Positions 1 to 5,617 of a DNA stretch of 6,632 nt are shown here, one piece after another. The notes beneath the pieces were generated by a model. That model was not told the origin of the DNA. It worked only from the letters and a program-made list of their open reading frames with translations, and searched no databases. How positions within the stretch are numbered: position 1 is the stretch's first letter; every line of letters begins with the position of its first letter. Position numbers and translations under genes: made by a program. Source of the stretch: Methanolinea sp. SDB (GTDB taxonomy: Archaea; Halobacteriota; Methanomicrobia; Methanomicrobiales; Methanospirillaceae); contig LKUF01000390.1 in the NCBI GenBank assembly GCA_001412335.1, positions 1 through 6,632 on the forward strand. The letters are read 5' to 3'.

Positions 1-1566
1 GCGGATATCACCATCCCTGACACCTATCCCGGGCAACCGGTGACCATGCGCCATCTCATGACCCACACGGCAGGGTTCGAGGACTCTGCCCTTCGCATGA
101 CATGGATCGACCACACGGATATCATCTCTTTCCGCCAGTACTGTGCCGAGAACATCCCTGCCCGGGTCCGTCCACCAGGAAAAGCCTCGTCGTACTCCAA
201 CTACGGCACCACTCTCGCGGCAGTCGTGGTCGAGGACGTATCAGGAACTCCCTTTGAGCAGTACCTGCAGGCGAACATCCTCTCGCCGCTCGGGATGTAC
301 AACACCAGCATCCGGGAGAACCTCCCGCCGGACCTTGCCTCACGGCTCGCACAGGGATACACCTTCGGCAACAACGAAAACCACCCGACCGGGGACATGA
401 TCCTCACCATCGGCCCTGCCGGGGGCATCAGTTCCACCGCACCCGACATGGCGGACTTCATGATCGCCCACCTGCAGAACGGTGCCTTCGGCGACACGGC
501 GATCCTCGCCCCCGAGACCGCAGAGCTGATGCATGCCCGGGCGTTCGCAAACGATCCCCGTGTTGCAGGGATGTGCCTCGGGTTCTACGAGCAGTTCTAC
601 AACGGCCGGCGGGCCATCGCCCACGGGGGCGACACTGACACGTTCCATTCCCTTCTCCTCCTCCTGCCGGAGGAGCAGGCCGGGTTCTTCGTCTCCGGCA
701 ACAGCGTCGGGGGGAAGGGGCTTCGCAATGCGCTCTTCGCTGCGTTCATGGACCACTATTACCCTGGTGGAGAGGAGGATCTTCCCCTGCCCGATCCGTC
801 AGGCTCTGCCATGCATGAGAAGTATGCCGGGACGTACATGATGAACCGGCACAACTACGCCGGGTTCGAGAGATACTTCTCGCTTCCGGCTTCCATCGAC
901 GTCGCTTCGTCACCCGACGGGACGCTCACCGTCACGACCAGCACAGGCCCTGCCCAATACGTCGAGGCAGAGCCAGGGGTCTTCTCCCGGGCAGATGCCA
1001 GCCGGCCGGTCAGCGGTGATATCGTCTTCCATACCACTGCAGACGGTTCGGTCGACTTCTATGCACACGTGAACGAACCCCCGCTGGTCTATGACCGTGT
1101 CCCGTGGTACGCGACCACCGGCTTTGGGGAGGGGCTGAAGTATGCGGCAGGAATCGTCCTCGCGACGGTGCTGCTCTGGCCGCTGCTCGCCCTGTTCCGG
1201 CGCACGCATGCCGTCCCCGAACCGCAGGCGCAGAAGCCCGCCGTCATCGCACGGTGGACCGCCGGGGCGGCGGCACTCCTCCTCCTCGCCTTCGCCTTCC
1301 TCCTGGTCCCGTGGGTCTCAAACGACGCGGCCATCCTGACCCAATACATGGAGACCCAGGACATCCCTGCGGTTCTCACCGCTGTCCTGGCGGTTCCGGT
1401 CATCGCCCTGGTTCTCACCGTGGCGACCATCACCGCTGCCGTTCTTGCCTGGCGGGAGAGATACTGGACGTTCCCCCACCGCCTGCACTACACCGCCGTC
1501 GCCGTCGCGCTGGTCGCACTGCTCTGGTGGGTGAACACGAACAACCTCTGGGCCTGGTGCCTCTGA
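1..1566 (+). CDS. Serine hydrolase, beta-lactamase/AmpC superfamily, with C-terminal membrane domain (5' partial)
   Basis: The reading frame is open from base 1, so the N-terminus is missing; the GTG at 40 is internal. The opening residues (MRHLMTHTAGF, from base 46) are the conserved block that follows the catalytic Ser-x-x-Lys helix in beta-lactamase-related hydrolases (Pfam Beta-lactamase, PF00144), so the nucleophile lies upstream. Two other catalytic motifs are visible: the Tyr-x-Asn motif as YSN near base 193, and the His-x-Gly motif, which replaces KTG in this family, as HGG at 622-630. After the hydrolase comes a beta-rich stretch (about bases 820-1130). Four hydrophobic helices follow, at about 1141-1200, 1252-1317, 1369-1449 and 1486-1536. 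The protein is therefore membrane-anchored, with the hydrolase probably outside the cell. Most archaea lack murein, so it is probably not a penicillin-binding protein; a peptidase or esterase role is more likely. The substrate cannot be told from sequence. The family is confident, the function is not. Confidence 0.9.
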   Translation, partial: ADITIPDTYPGQPVTMRHLMTHTAGFEDSALRMTWIDHTDIISFRQYCAENIPARVRPPGKASSYSNYGTTLAAVVVEDVSGTPFEQYLQANILSPLGMYNTSIRENLPPDLASRLAQGYTFGNNENHPTGDMILTIGPAGGISSTAPDMADFMIAHLQNGAFGDTAILAPETAELMHARAFANDPRVAGMCLGFYEQFYNGRRAIAHGGDTDTFHSLLLLLPEEQAGFFVSGNSVGGKGLRNALFAAFMDHYYPGGEEDLPLPDPSGSAMHEKYAGTYMMNRHNYAGFERYFSLPASIDVASSPDGTLTVTTSTGPAQYVEAEPGVFSRADASRPVSGDIVFHTTADGSVDFYAHVNEPPLVYDRVPWYATTGFGEGLKYAAGIVLATVLLWPLLALFRRTHAVPEPQAQKPAVIARWTAGAAALLLLAFAFLLVPWVSNDAAILTQYMETQDIPAVLTAVLAVPVIALVLTVATITAAVLAWRERYWTFPHRLHYTAVAVALVALLWWVNTNNLWAWCL

Positions 1567-1579
1567 ATCGAAAACCCAA

Positions 1580-1586
1580 TTTTTTT
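1580..1586 (+). terminator. T-tract terminator after the serine hydrolase gene
   Basis: A run of seven T starts 14 bases after the TGA stop, with no convincing hairpin before it. Archaeal RNA polymerase commonly terminates at such bare T-tracts. This ends the hydrolase transcript and separates it from the gene at 1861. Confidence 0.6.
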
Positions 1587-1610
1587 CCGGAGGAGGAGCA
1601 TATCCGAAAA

Positions 1611-1745
1611 ATGGGTGAATGGCCGGGGATACCCTTTGAGATGGCTGTTTCCCGAAATTTCTGGTATGCCCAAGTTCCGGGACGATATGATGGAGAGCGA
1701 GGGACCATACTGACCCACCGATCAAAACAAATGCGTGGAGCATAA
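1611..1745 (+). CDS. Possible 44-residue small ORF (doubtful)
   Basis: A strong Shine-Dalgarno-like GGAGGAGG (1589-1596) lies upstream of an ATG at 1611. From it a 44-codon frame runs to TAA at 1743-1745. The spacing of about 14 bases is longer than usual, and the site comes directly after a T-tract terminator. The predicted peptide (starting MGEWPGIPFEMAV) has no signal peptide, membrane helix or motif I recognise. The same frame stays open upstream as a shadow of the serine hydrolase gene, which weakens the case. It is listed because the ribosome binding site is the best purine-rich match in this gap; it may be chance. Confidence 0.15.
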   Translation: MGEWPGIPFEMAVSRNFWYAQVPGRYDGERGTILTHRSKQMRGA

Positions 1746-1818
1746 CTTCATCGAATACACCGATGCAGGGTCGGCCTTGTCGTCAAAGAAGCAATTTAAG
1801 AGCGTTTTTAGGGAATAC

Positions 1819-1854
1819 TTTTATAAACACGTTGATGAATAGTTAATCTGGTGA
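1819..1854 (+). promoter_or_regulatory. TATA box and ribosome binding site for the DUF5654-type gene
   Basis: TTTTATAAA at 1819-1827 is a good archaeal TATA box in a local AT-rich patch. A start site about 26 bases downstream of its centre would fall near 1850. GGTGA at 1850-1854, which can pair with the archaeal 16S rRNA 3' end, precedes the ATG at 1861 by six bases. The mRNA leader would be short. The remainder of the 1567-1860 gap shows only the T-tract and a doubtful small ORF. Confidence 0.55.
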
Positions 1855-1860
1855 ACTTCA

Positions 1861-2103
1861 ATGGGATTTAAGGATGAAGCACTTGACAAGATTGGCGCAT
1901 TGTTGACCGCTGCTTTCGGGCTGGTCGCAGCGCTTGCATGGAACGGAGCAATCCAGGAGATCTTCAAGCAGTTCTTTGGGGAAAGCAGCACGATTGCCGC
2001 CCAGTTGATATATGCGATCGTCGTAACCCTCATAGCGGTGATCGTGACGATCTACATCGCACGGGCAATCTCGCACGCAAAAGGCGAGGAAAAGAAGGAT
2101 TAA
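1861..2103 (+). CDS. Small membrane protein, DUF5654 type
   Basis: This is an 80-residue protein with a short charged start, a first hydrophobic segment at about residues 10-34 containing the family-like core TAAFGLVAALAWNGAIQ, and a loop at 35-45. A second strong membrane helix follows at about 46-69, then a charged Lys/Glu tail. The first segment and the overall size match the archaeal DUF5654 family as I recall it; the function of that family is not known. The start is fixed by the GGTGA site six bases upstream and the TATA box before that. A T-tract follows 11 bases after the stop, so the gene is probably transcribed alone. Both ends are likely in or at the membrane, with the charged C-terminus in the cytoplasm. 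It could be a membrane-organising or stress-related small protein, but nothing in the neighbourhood says which. Confidence 0.85.
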   Translation: MGFKDEALDKIGALLTAAFGLVAALAWNGAIQEIFKQFFGESSTIAAQLIYAIVVTLIAVIVTIYIARAISHAKGEEKKD

Positions 2104-2114
2104 AAGATCCAACA

Positions 2115-2122
2115 TTTTTTTT
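2115..2122 (+). terminator. T-tract terminator after the DUF5654-type gene
   Basis: Eight consecutive T start 11 bases after the TAA stop, and a second five-T run lies near 2131. No stem precedes them. This is a typical archaeal intrinsic termination region and makes the upstream gene monocistronic. Confidence 0.65.
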
Positions 2123-2201
2123 ATCTCCTGTTTTTCCGGAAGAGAAAGAGCGGTGGGAAGGACCCTGTACCGCCCGACCGGCAGGATCGATCCTGTTCCA
2201 G

Positions 2202-2209
2202 TTATATGA
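2202..2209 (+). promoter_or_regulatory. Candidate TATA box for the CxxCxGxG zinc protein, near-leaderless mRNA
   Basis: TTATATGA lies about 32 bases before the ATG at 2238, measured from its centre. Transcription would then begin near 2230-2235, leaving a leader of only a few bases. No Shine-Dalgarno sequence precedes the ATG, which fits a leaderless or nearly leaderless transcript. The call rests on position and composition only. Confidence 0.35.
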
Positions 2210-2237
2210 GATCGGCGCCATACCTCTGCTTTAGCCT

Positions 2238-2510
2238 ATGATCATTCTTCGGTGCCGTACCTGCAGGGGAACAGGGGAGATCCCAAACACACAGTACAAA
2301 ATCTGCCAGTCGCTCAAGTCCCATGACACGAAGAAATACTTCCACATCATGACAGGGGACTCACAGGGAGACGACGAGTTGATGGAACAGGACGCCTGCA
2401 ACAACGTCCCGGAGACCGTCACCTGCCCGGTCTGCGAAGGAGCAGGCACGATCGCCTTCGACGAGGAGGAGTGGGACCTTCAGGTCGTGACAGAAGGGGA
2501 AGAGGGATAG
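2238..2510 (+). CDS. Small zinc-binding protein with two DnaJ-type CxxCxGxG motifs
   Basis: The protein has 90 residues. Two CxxCxGxG half-sites are visible: C6-x-x-C9-x-G-x-G13 at the N-terminus and C63-x-x-C66-x-G-x-G70 near the C-terminus. In DnaJ/Hsp40 such paired motifs bind one zinc each, and a pair from opposite ends of a hairpin forms a single four-Cys site. Here one pair exists, so one structural zinc is expected. About 50 residues lie between the halves, rich in Lys/His and then Asp/Glu, with extra Cys at 23 and 54. The tail is acidic. There is no J-domain and no C-terminal substrate domain, so this is not DnaJ. The ATG at 2238 is the first possible start, because an in-frame TAG sits at 2232-2234. 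It is probably cytoplasmic and could be an RNA-, protein- or redox-handling accessory protein. No specific function can be assigned. Confidence 0.8.
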   Translation: MIILRCRTCRGTGEIPNTQYKICQSLKSHDTKKYFHIMTGDSQGDDELMEQDACNNVPETVTCPVCEGAGTIAFDEEEWDLQVVTEGEEG

Positions 2511-2511
2511 G

Positions 2512-2536
2512 CCTGCTCGGCAGGGAATATTATTCC
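2512..2536 (+). terminator. Two adjacent palindromes directly after the zinc-protein stop
   Basis: CCTGC-TCG-GCAGG (2512-2524) is a perfect 5-bp stem with a three-base loop starting two bases after the TAG. It runs into GGAATA-T-TATTCC (2524-2536), a perfect 13-bp palindrome. The base at 2524 is shared. They may form the 3' end of the transcript or protect it; the following sequence is T-rich (CTCTTTTCCTG) but lacks a long T-run. A protein-binding site is an alternative for the second palindrome. Confidence 0.35.
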
Positions 2537-2602
2537 AATCGTTGATGCTCTTTTCCTGTTCATTATTGATATACAGGATAACCTGATTTCACTGAATCCC
2601 AC

Positions 2603-2621
2603 GTAAAAACCCGGTTTTTAC
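2603..2621. repeat. 19-bp perfect palindrome
   Basis: GTAAAAACC and GGTTTTTAC are perfect 9-base complements around a single central C at 2612. As RNA it can form a seven-base stem with a CCCGG loop, with the T-run inside the 3' arm. As DNA its symmetry suits a dimeric regulator. It lies about 93 bases beyond the upstream stop and 310 bases before the phosphoesterase ATG, so it could serve either the end of one unit or the start of the next. Confidence 0.45.
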
Positions 2622-2833
2622 ACCCAGTTCCAGAATCCTGCATCCTGCCCGACCGGCATATTCCAGGACAAAACCCCTTCAAGCAGGACCTGCCACTCAA
2701 TCCAATCGAAAACCGGACGGGCGGACTCCTCATGGGCAACCCTGGGATCGCCACCTCCCGCTCGTCCCGGCAGCATGCCCCGATTGAGATGAGTACATAC
2801 GTATCAAAGGTATTATTCGTCCTGGTGAAAACC

Positions 2834-2888
2834 GACAATAATATAGTTTAATTAACTTAAGAAAAAATAAAAAGGAAATATTATTGTC
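2834..2888 (+). promoter_or_regulatory. AT-rich promoter core bracketed by an 11-bp inverted repeat
   Basis: GACAATAATAT at 2834-2844 is the exact reverse complement of ATATTATTGTC at 2878-2888. The 33 bases between them are almost all A/T and contain TTAATTAA (2848-2855) and an A-rich TATA-like stretch (about 2862-2873). A start site 25 bases downstream would fall near 2885-2895, within about 45 bases of the ATG at 2931. The arms would therefore flank the TATA element, the position expected for operator half-sites of a repressor or activator. The regulator is unknown. GGATG at 2922-2926 is the only ribosome-binding-like sequence next to the ATG and is weak. Confidence 0.45.
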
Positions 2889-2930
2889 AGATAATGCGGA
2901 GAATCATCACAATCAGATCATGGATGTAAC

Positions 2931-5444
2931 ATGAAAATTGGAACATGCTTCCTCGTTACCGTACTGGTGCTCTGCACCATATGCCCGATCACCGCTACCG
3001 ACAAAGGGATTGCTGAGCCCCCAATTATAGCATACGCAAACGACACCACGACGATTCTGAACGCGGTCAATAATTCTGCCGGGAATGGCACAGGTCCACT
3101 CTCCTGTAGTTCCCTCACCCCCGATGATGACCGCCCTGCAATCCGGTTTGCGAAATGCGCCGTACCGGAGATCATCTGGGGACCGTACCTGACAGGCACC
3201 ACGACAACCGGCACGGTCGTGAACGTGAAGACTGATATCCCAACCACCGTTACGGTGGAGTATGCGACAGACACCTACCACACGATGCATGGGATGTTTG
3301 ATATGAGCGCGACAGACGGGATGAACGATACGCTCCACCATGTCGCCCTTGCAGGGCTATCACCCGACACCCACTACCACTATCATGTCGTCTATGACGG
3401 CCAGGCGACCGGTGACCTCAACTTCCGAACATTCCCAGAGAGCGGTGCATTCACCTTTGCGGTTTACAGCGACACCCAGGACCAGCTGCCCACGTTCAGC
3501 CAGCTAGAGCGGCACAAGATCGTCGCCGACCGGATCGCAGAAGAGCCTGATGTCGCATTCGTCCTGCATTCGGGCGACCTGGTAAACGATCCCGCTAACC
3601 TCTCGGACTGGAACAGGTACTTCGCCGCCGGAGCACCGATGATGGCGAATATCACGGTATTTCCAGCGCTCGGGAACCATGATGCAAACCACACCACTTA
3701 CTACGAGGCATACGGAATGCCTGAATATTATTCGTTCGACTGCAGTGAGGTGCATGTGGCCGTCCTCGACAGCAACAGCTGGGCCTGGCCGGATTTTCCC
3801 GCACAGAGCGCCTGGCTCGCACAGGATTTACAGACGGAAAAATCGTTTAAGTTCGTCTCGTTCCACCATCCACCCTATACCTCGGAGCGGAACCATTTCG
3901 GCGGCTATGAAAATATCCGGCTCGAGTGGGAAGACGAGTTCATGGAGAACAATGTTGTCGCAGTATTCAACGGGCATGTCCATGCCTACGAGCGATTCTT
4001 CGCGAACGGAATTCACTATTTTGTCTCCGGAACAGGAGGGGGACCAGCCTACAACCTCATGTATCCAAGAGCCGGGTTTTCAGAAAACAGTCTGGAGTAT
4101 GTACTCGCCTATATTCGGGTGACCGTCGACCCGGCGGCTCGTACTGCAACGGCAGAGGTAATCCGGGTAGCGGATGTATCGTCTGATCTCAAGAACATCA
4201 CGACGGTCTATCCCCCGGGAACTGTCTTCGAGACGGTTGTTATGTGCCTGGGGAGTCTCCCGTTAGCCGATTTTGAGGCTGATATCACCGGTGGCACCAC
4301 CCCACTTACCGTGCAGTTTACTGACCGGTCTACAGGTGCCGGCATCACAGACTGGGCATGGGACTTCGACAACGACGGTATGATCGATTCGGCCGACCAG
4401 AATCCGACATTCACCTATGAAACCCCAGGCACCTTTACAGTCTCATTGACCGTGACCGATGCGGCCGGCAGCGATTCCGAAGTAAAAACCGACTTCATCA
4501 CGGTGATTCCAGAGCAGCAGGGAAATAATACCGTCTATCTCTCCCCGGCCACATCATCGGTTGCGAACGGTATTACCACCGATTACGAAATACGGGTATC
4601 CTCCCTCCCGGATGGCCTTGCAGGGTACGACCTCCGGGTCACGCTCGACAACTCCTCCATCGCGGAGATTGTCGGGGTCCAGTACCCTGCCTGGGTGATG
4701 CTGAACAACACCAACCCTGAGCCGCCCGCTGACTCACTCATCCTGAGCATCGTCGATCTGGGGAGACAGGTCGAGCCGGGAGCCGGAAACACACTCCTTG
4801 CGACCATCACCATCCGTGCCGACAGCACAGGAACCAGTGCAATTACCCTATCCGACGTGAACATGGACGCCGATGGCGGAGACCTGATAACGCTGGACGT
4901 CACCTCGGGCGAGATCGTGGTCTATGTCCCAATGGCCGCCGACTTCGAGGCGAATGTCACGTCCGGACGAGCTTCCCTTACCCGGCCCCTGTTCGTCGCC
5001 TTCACCGATCTCTCCACCGGTGTGCCGCCGGGATCGCTCTGGTCATGGGACTTTGACAACGACGGCGTCGAGGACAGCACGCTCCAGAACCCGGTGACCT
5101 CGTATACCAGGCCGGGCATCTACACGGTGAGCCTCATGGTGCAGAACACATACAGCTCTGATACAGAGACAAAAACCGATTATATCCAGGTCACCTCGTA
5201 TGTCAAGCCCTTCCCGGGCCAGATCAACGAGCCGACCGACCCCGATGGTGATAACCTCTATGAGGACATCAACGGGAACGGGAGGCTGGACTATGATGAT
5301 ATCGTCCTGTATTACGAGAACATGCAGTGGATCCGCGACCAGGCCGATGTCGGAATCGAGCCGTATGACTATAACCAGAACGGCCGGATCGACTACGACG
5401 ATGTCGTCGTCCTCTACCAGGAGCTGCTTGAGAGCCATCCATGA
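2931..5444 (+). CDS. Secreted metallophosphoesterase with PKD-cohesin-PKD-dockerin tail
   Basis: The protein has 837 residues. Residues 1-22 are a signal peptide, with likely cleavage after ITA. About 80-168 is the fibronectin-like N-terminal domain of purple acid phosphatases, including the GLSPDTHYHYHV strand. About 174-410 is the calcineurin-like phosphoesterase with metal-binding motifs SDTQ (D181), GDLVND (D216), GNHD (N249, H250), FHHPP (H312) and GHVHAYER (H349, H351). About 443-526 and 669-755 are PKD domains, each with WDFDNDG. About 532-666 is a cohesin-like module. About 770-832 is a dockerin with two calcium loops, D779-x-N781-x-N783-G-R-x-D787-x-x-D790 and D813-x-N815-x-N817-G-R-x-D821-x-x-D824. 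It should hydrolyse phosphate mono- or diesters outside the cell, perhaps to obtain phosphate. The purple-phosphatase Tyr ligand (GDxxY) is Asn219 here, so it is probably not a purple enzyme. The next gene encodes a membrane protein with a related cohesin. The exact substrate is unknown. Confidence 0.92.
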   Translation: MKIGTCFLVTVLVLCTICPITATDKGIAEPPIIAYANDTTTILNAVNNSAGNGTGPLSCSSLTPDDDRPAIRFAKCAVPEIIWGPYLTGTTTTGTVVNVKTDIPTTVTVEYATDTYHTMHGMFDMSATDGMNDTLHHVALAGLSPDTHYHYHVVYDGQATGDLNFRTFPESGAFTFAVYSDTQDQLPTFSQLERHKIVADRIAEEPDVAFVLHSGDLVNDPANLSDWNRYFAAGAPMMANITVFPALGNHDANHTTYYEAYGMPEYYSFDCSEVHVAVLDSNSWAWPDFPAQSAWLAQDLQTEKSFKFVSFHHPPYTSERNHFGGYENIRLEWEDEFMENNVVAVFNGHVHAYERFFANGIHYFVSGTGGGPAYNLMYPRAGFSENSLEYVLAYIRVTVDPAARTATAEVIRVADVSSDLKNITTVYPPGTVFETVVMCLGSLPLADFEADITGGTTPLTVQFTDRSTGAGITDWAWDFDNDGMIDSADQNPTFTYETPGTFTVSLTVTDAAGSDSEVKTDFITVIPEQQGNNTVYLSPATSSVANGITTDYEIRVSSLPDGLAGYDLRVTLDNSSIAEIVGVQYPAWVMLNNTNPEPPADSLILSIVDLGRQVEPGAGNTLLATITIRADSTGTSAITLSDVNMDADGGDLITLDVTSGEIVVYVPMAADFEANVTSGRASLTRPLFVAFTDLSTGVPPGSLWSWDFDNDGVEDSTLQNPVTSYTRPGIYTVSLMVQNTYSSDTETKTDYIQVTSYVKPFPGQINEPTDPDGDNLYEDINGNGRLDYDDIVLYYENMQWIRDQADVGIEPYDYNQNGRIDYDDVVVLYQELLESHP
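4257..5195 (+). repeat. Two PKD domains flanking a cohesin-like module, within the phosphoesterase
   Basis: The PKD copies (about 4257-4508 and 4935-5195) share an ADFEA start, an FTDxSTG block, WxWDFDNDG, QNP and a PGxxTVSLxV ending, so they are an internal duplication. PKD domains are usually rigid spacers or adhesion modules in archaeal surface proteins. The cohesin-like module (about 4524-4928) sits between them and carries GLAGYDL, YPAW, RQVE and MDADGG. The arrangement places the enzyme far from the dockerin at the C-terminus. Confidence 0.75.
5232..5432 (+). other. Dockerin module coding region
   Basis: This encodes residues 768-834, at the extreme C-terminus. It begins with a DPDGDNLYED segment and has two near-identical F-hand calcium loops, NGNGRLDYDD and NQNGRIDYDD, each followed by a short hydrophobic helix (IVLYYENM and VVVLYQEL). 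The pattern is that of archaeal type I-like dockerins. In cellulosomes such modules bind cohesins with calcium; the partner here is inferred. Confidence 0.85.
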
Positions 5445-5474
5445 GAAATGATGGATTCACCAGGGAAAACCCTG
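5437..5474 (+). promoter_or_regulatory. Two tandem hairpins across the phosphoesterase stop codon
   Basis: ATCCAT (5437-5442) pairs with ATGGAT (5451-5456) around an 8-base loop that includes the rest of the TGA stop. CAGGG (5461-5465) pairs with CCCTG (5470-5474) around an AAAA loop. No long T-tract follows, so this is not a typical archaeal terminator. The hairpins could stabilise the 3' end or reduce read-through into the cohesin gene. Confidence 0.35.
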
Positions 5475-5570
5475 CATCGTCAGAATACACGAATACAGAA
5501 AAGAATACGGAAAAATTTGACGGGGCCCGATCCGATCCCGCACCGGGACTACCGGGATTGCATCCCCTGA

Positions 5571-5609
5571 AAATATCCATGTCCTTTTCACGTCTCAATT
5601 GAACAGAGG
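5571..5609 (+). promoter_or_regulatory. Weak TATA-like box and ribosome binding site for the cohesin gene
   Basis: AAATATCC at 5571-5578 could serve as a TATA element, giving a start near 5600. GAGG at 5606-5609 is a modest Shine-Dalgarno eight bases before the ATG at 5618 and supports that start. With 173 bases between genes and no strong terminator, the gene could be read from its own promoter, from the phosphoesterase promoter, or both. Confidence 0.35.
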
Positions 5610-5617
5610 AACAAGCT

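Larger units (their letters stand above)
2511..2930. other. 420-base gene-free region rich in palindromes
   Basis: I find no convincing gene in this stretch. A minus-strand open frame of about 90 codons covers 2563-2838, but it shows no motif or sensible hydrophobic pattern. The region does hold two adjacent palindromes just after the zinc-protein stop, a 19-bp palindrome at 2603-2621, an 11-bp palindrome at 2683-2693 (GCAGG-A-CCTGC), and ATACGTAT at 2797-2804. It ends in an AT-rich island (2835-2885) bracketed by an inverted repeat. It most likely contains the end of one transcript and the control region of the phosphoesterase gene. Confidence 0.6.

Noticed and set aside
1104..1745. Long + strand frame overlapping the end of the serine hydrolase
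   Set aside because: Its upstream part translates to Arg/Pro/Gly/His-rich low-complexity sequence typical of an out-of-frame GC-rich shadow, whereas the serine hydrolase frame shows clear motifs and membrane helices.
2563..2838. Minus-strand open frame of about 91 codons in the long intergenic region
   Set aside because: It has no recognisable motif, no plausible ribosome binding site was evident, and it overlaps the 19-bp palindrome. It looks like a chance frame in GC-rich sequence.
2920..2934. Four-codon upstream frame (MDVT) whose TGA overlaps the phosphoesterase ATG
   Set aside because: It could in principle couple translation, but a four-codon frame is easily chance and no good ribosome binding site precedes it.
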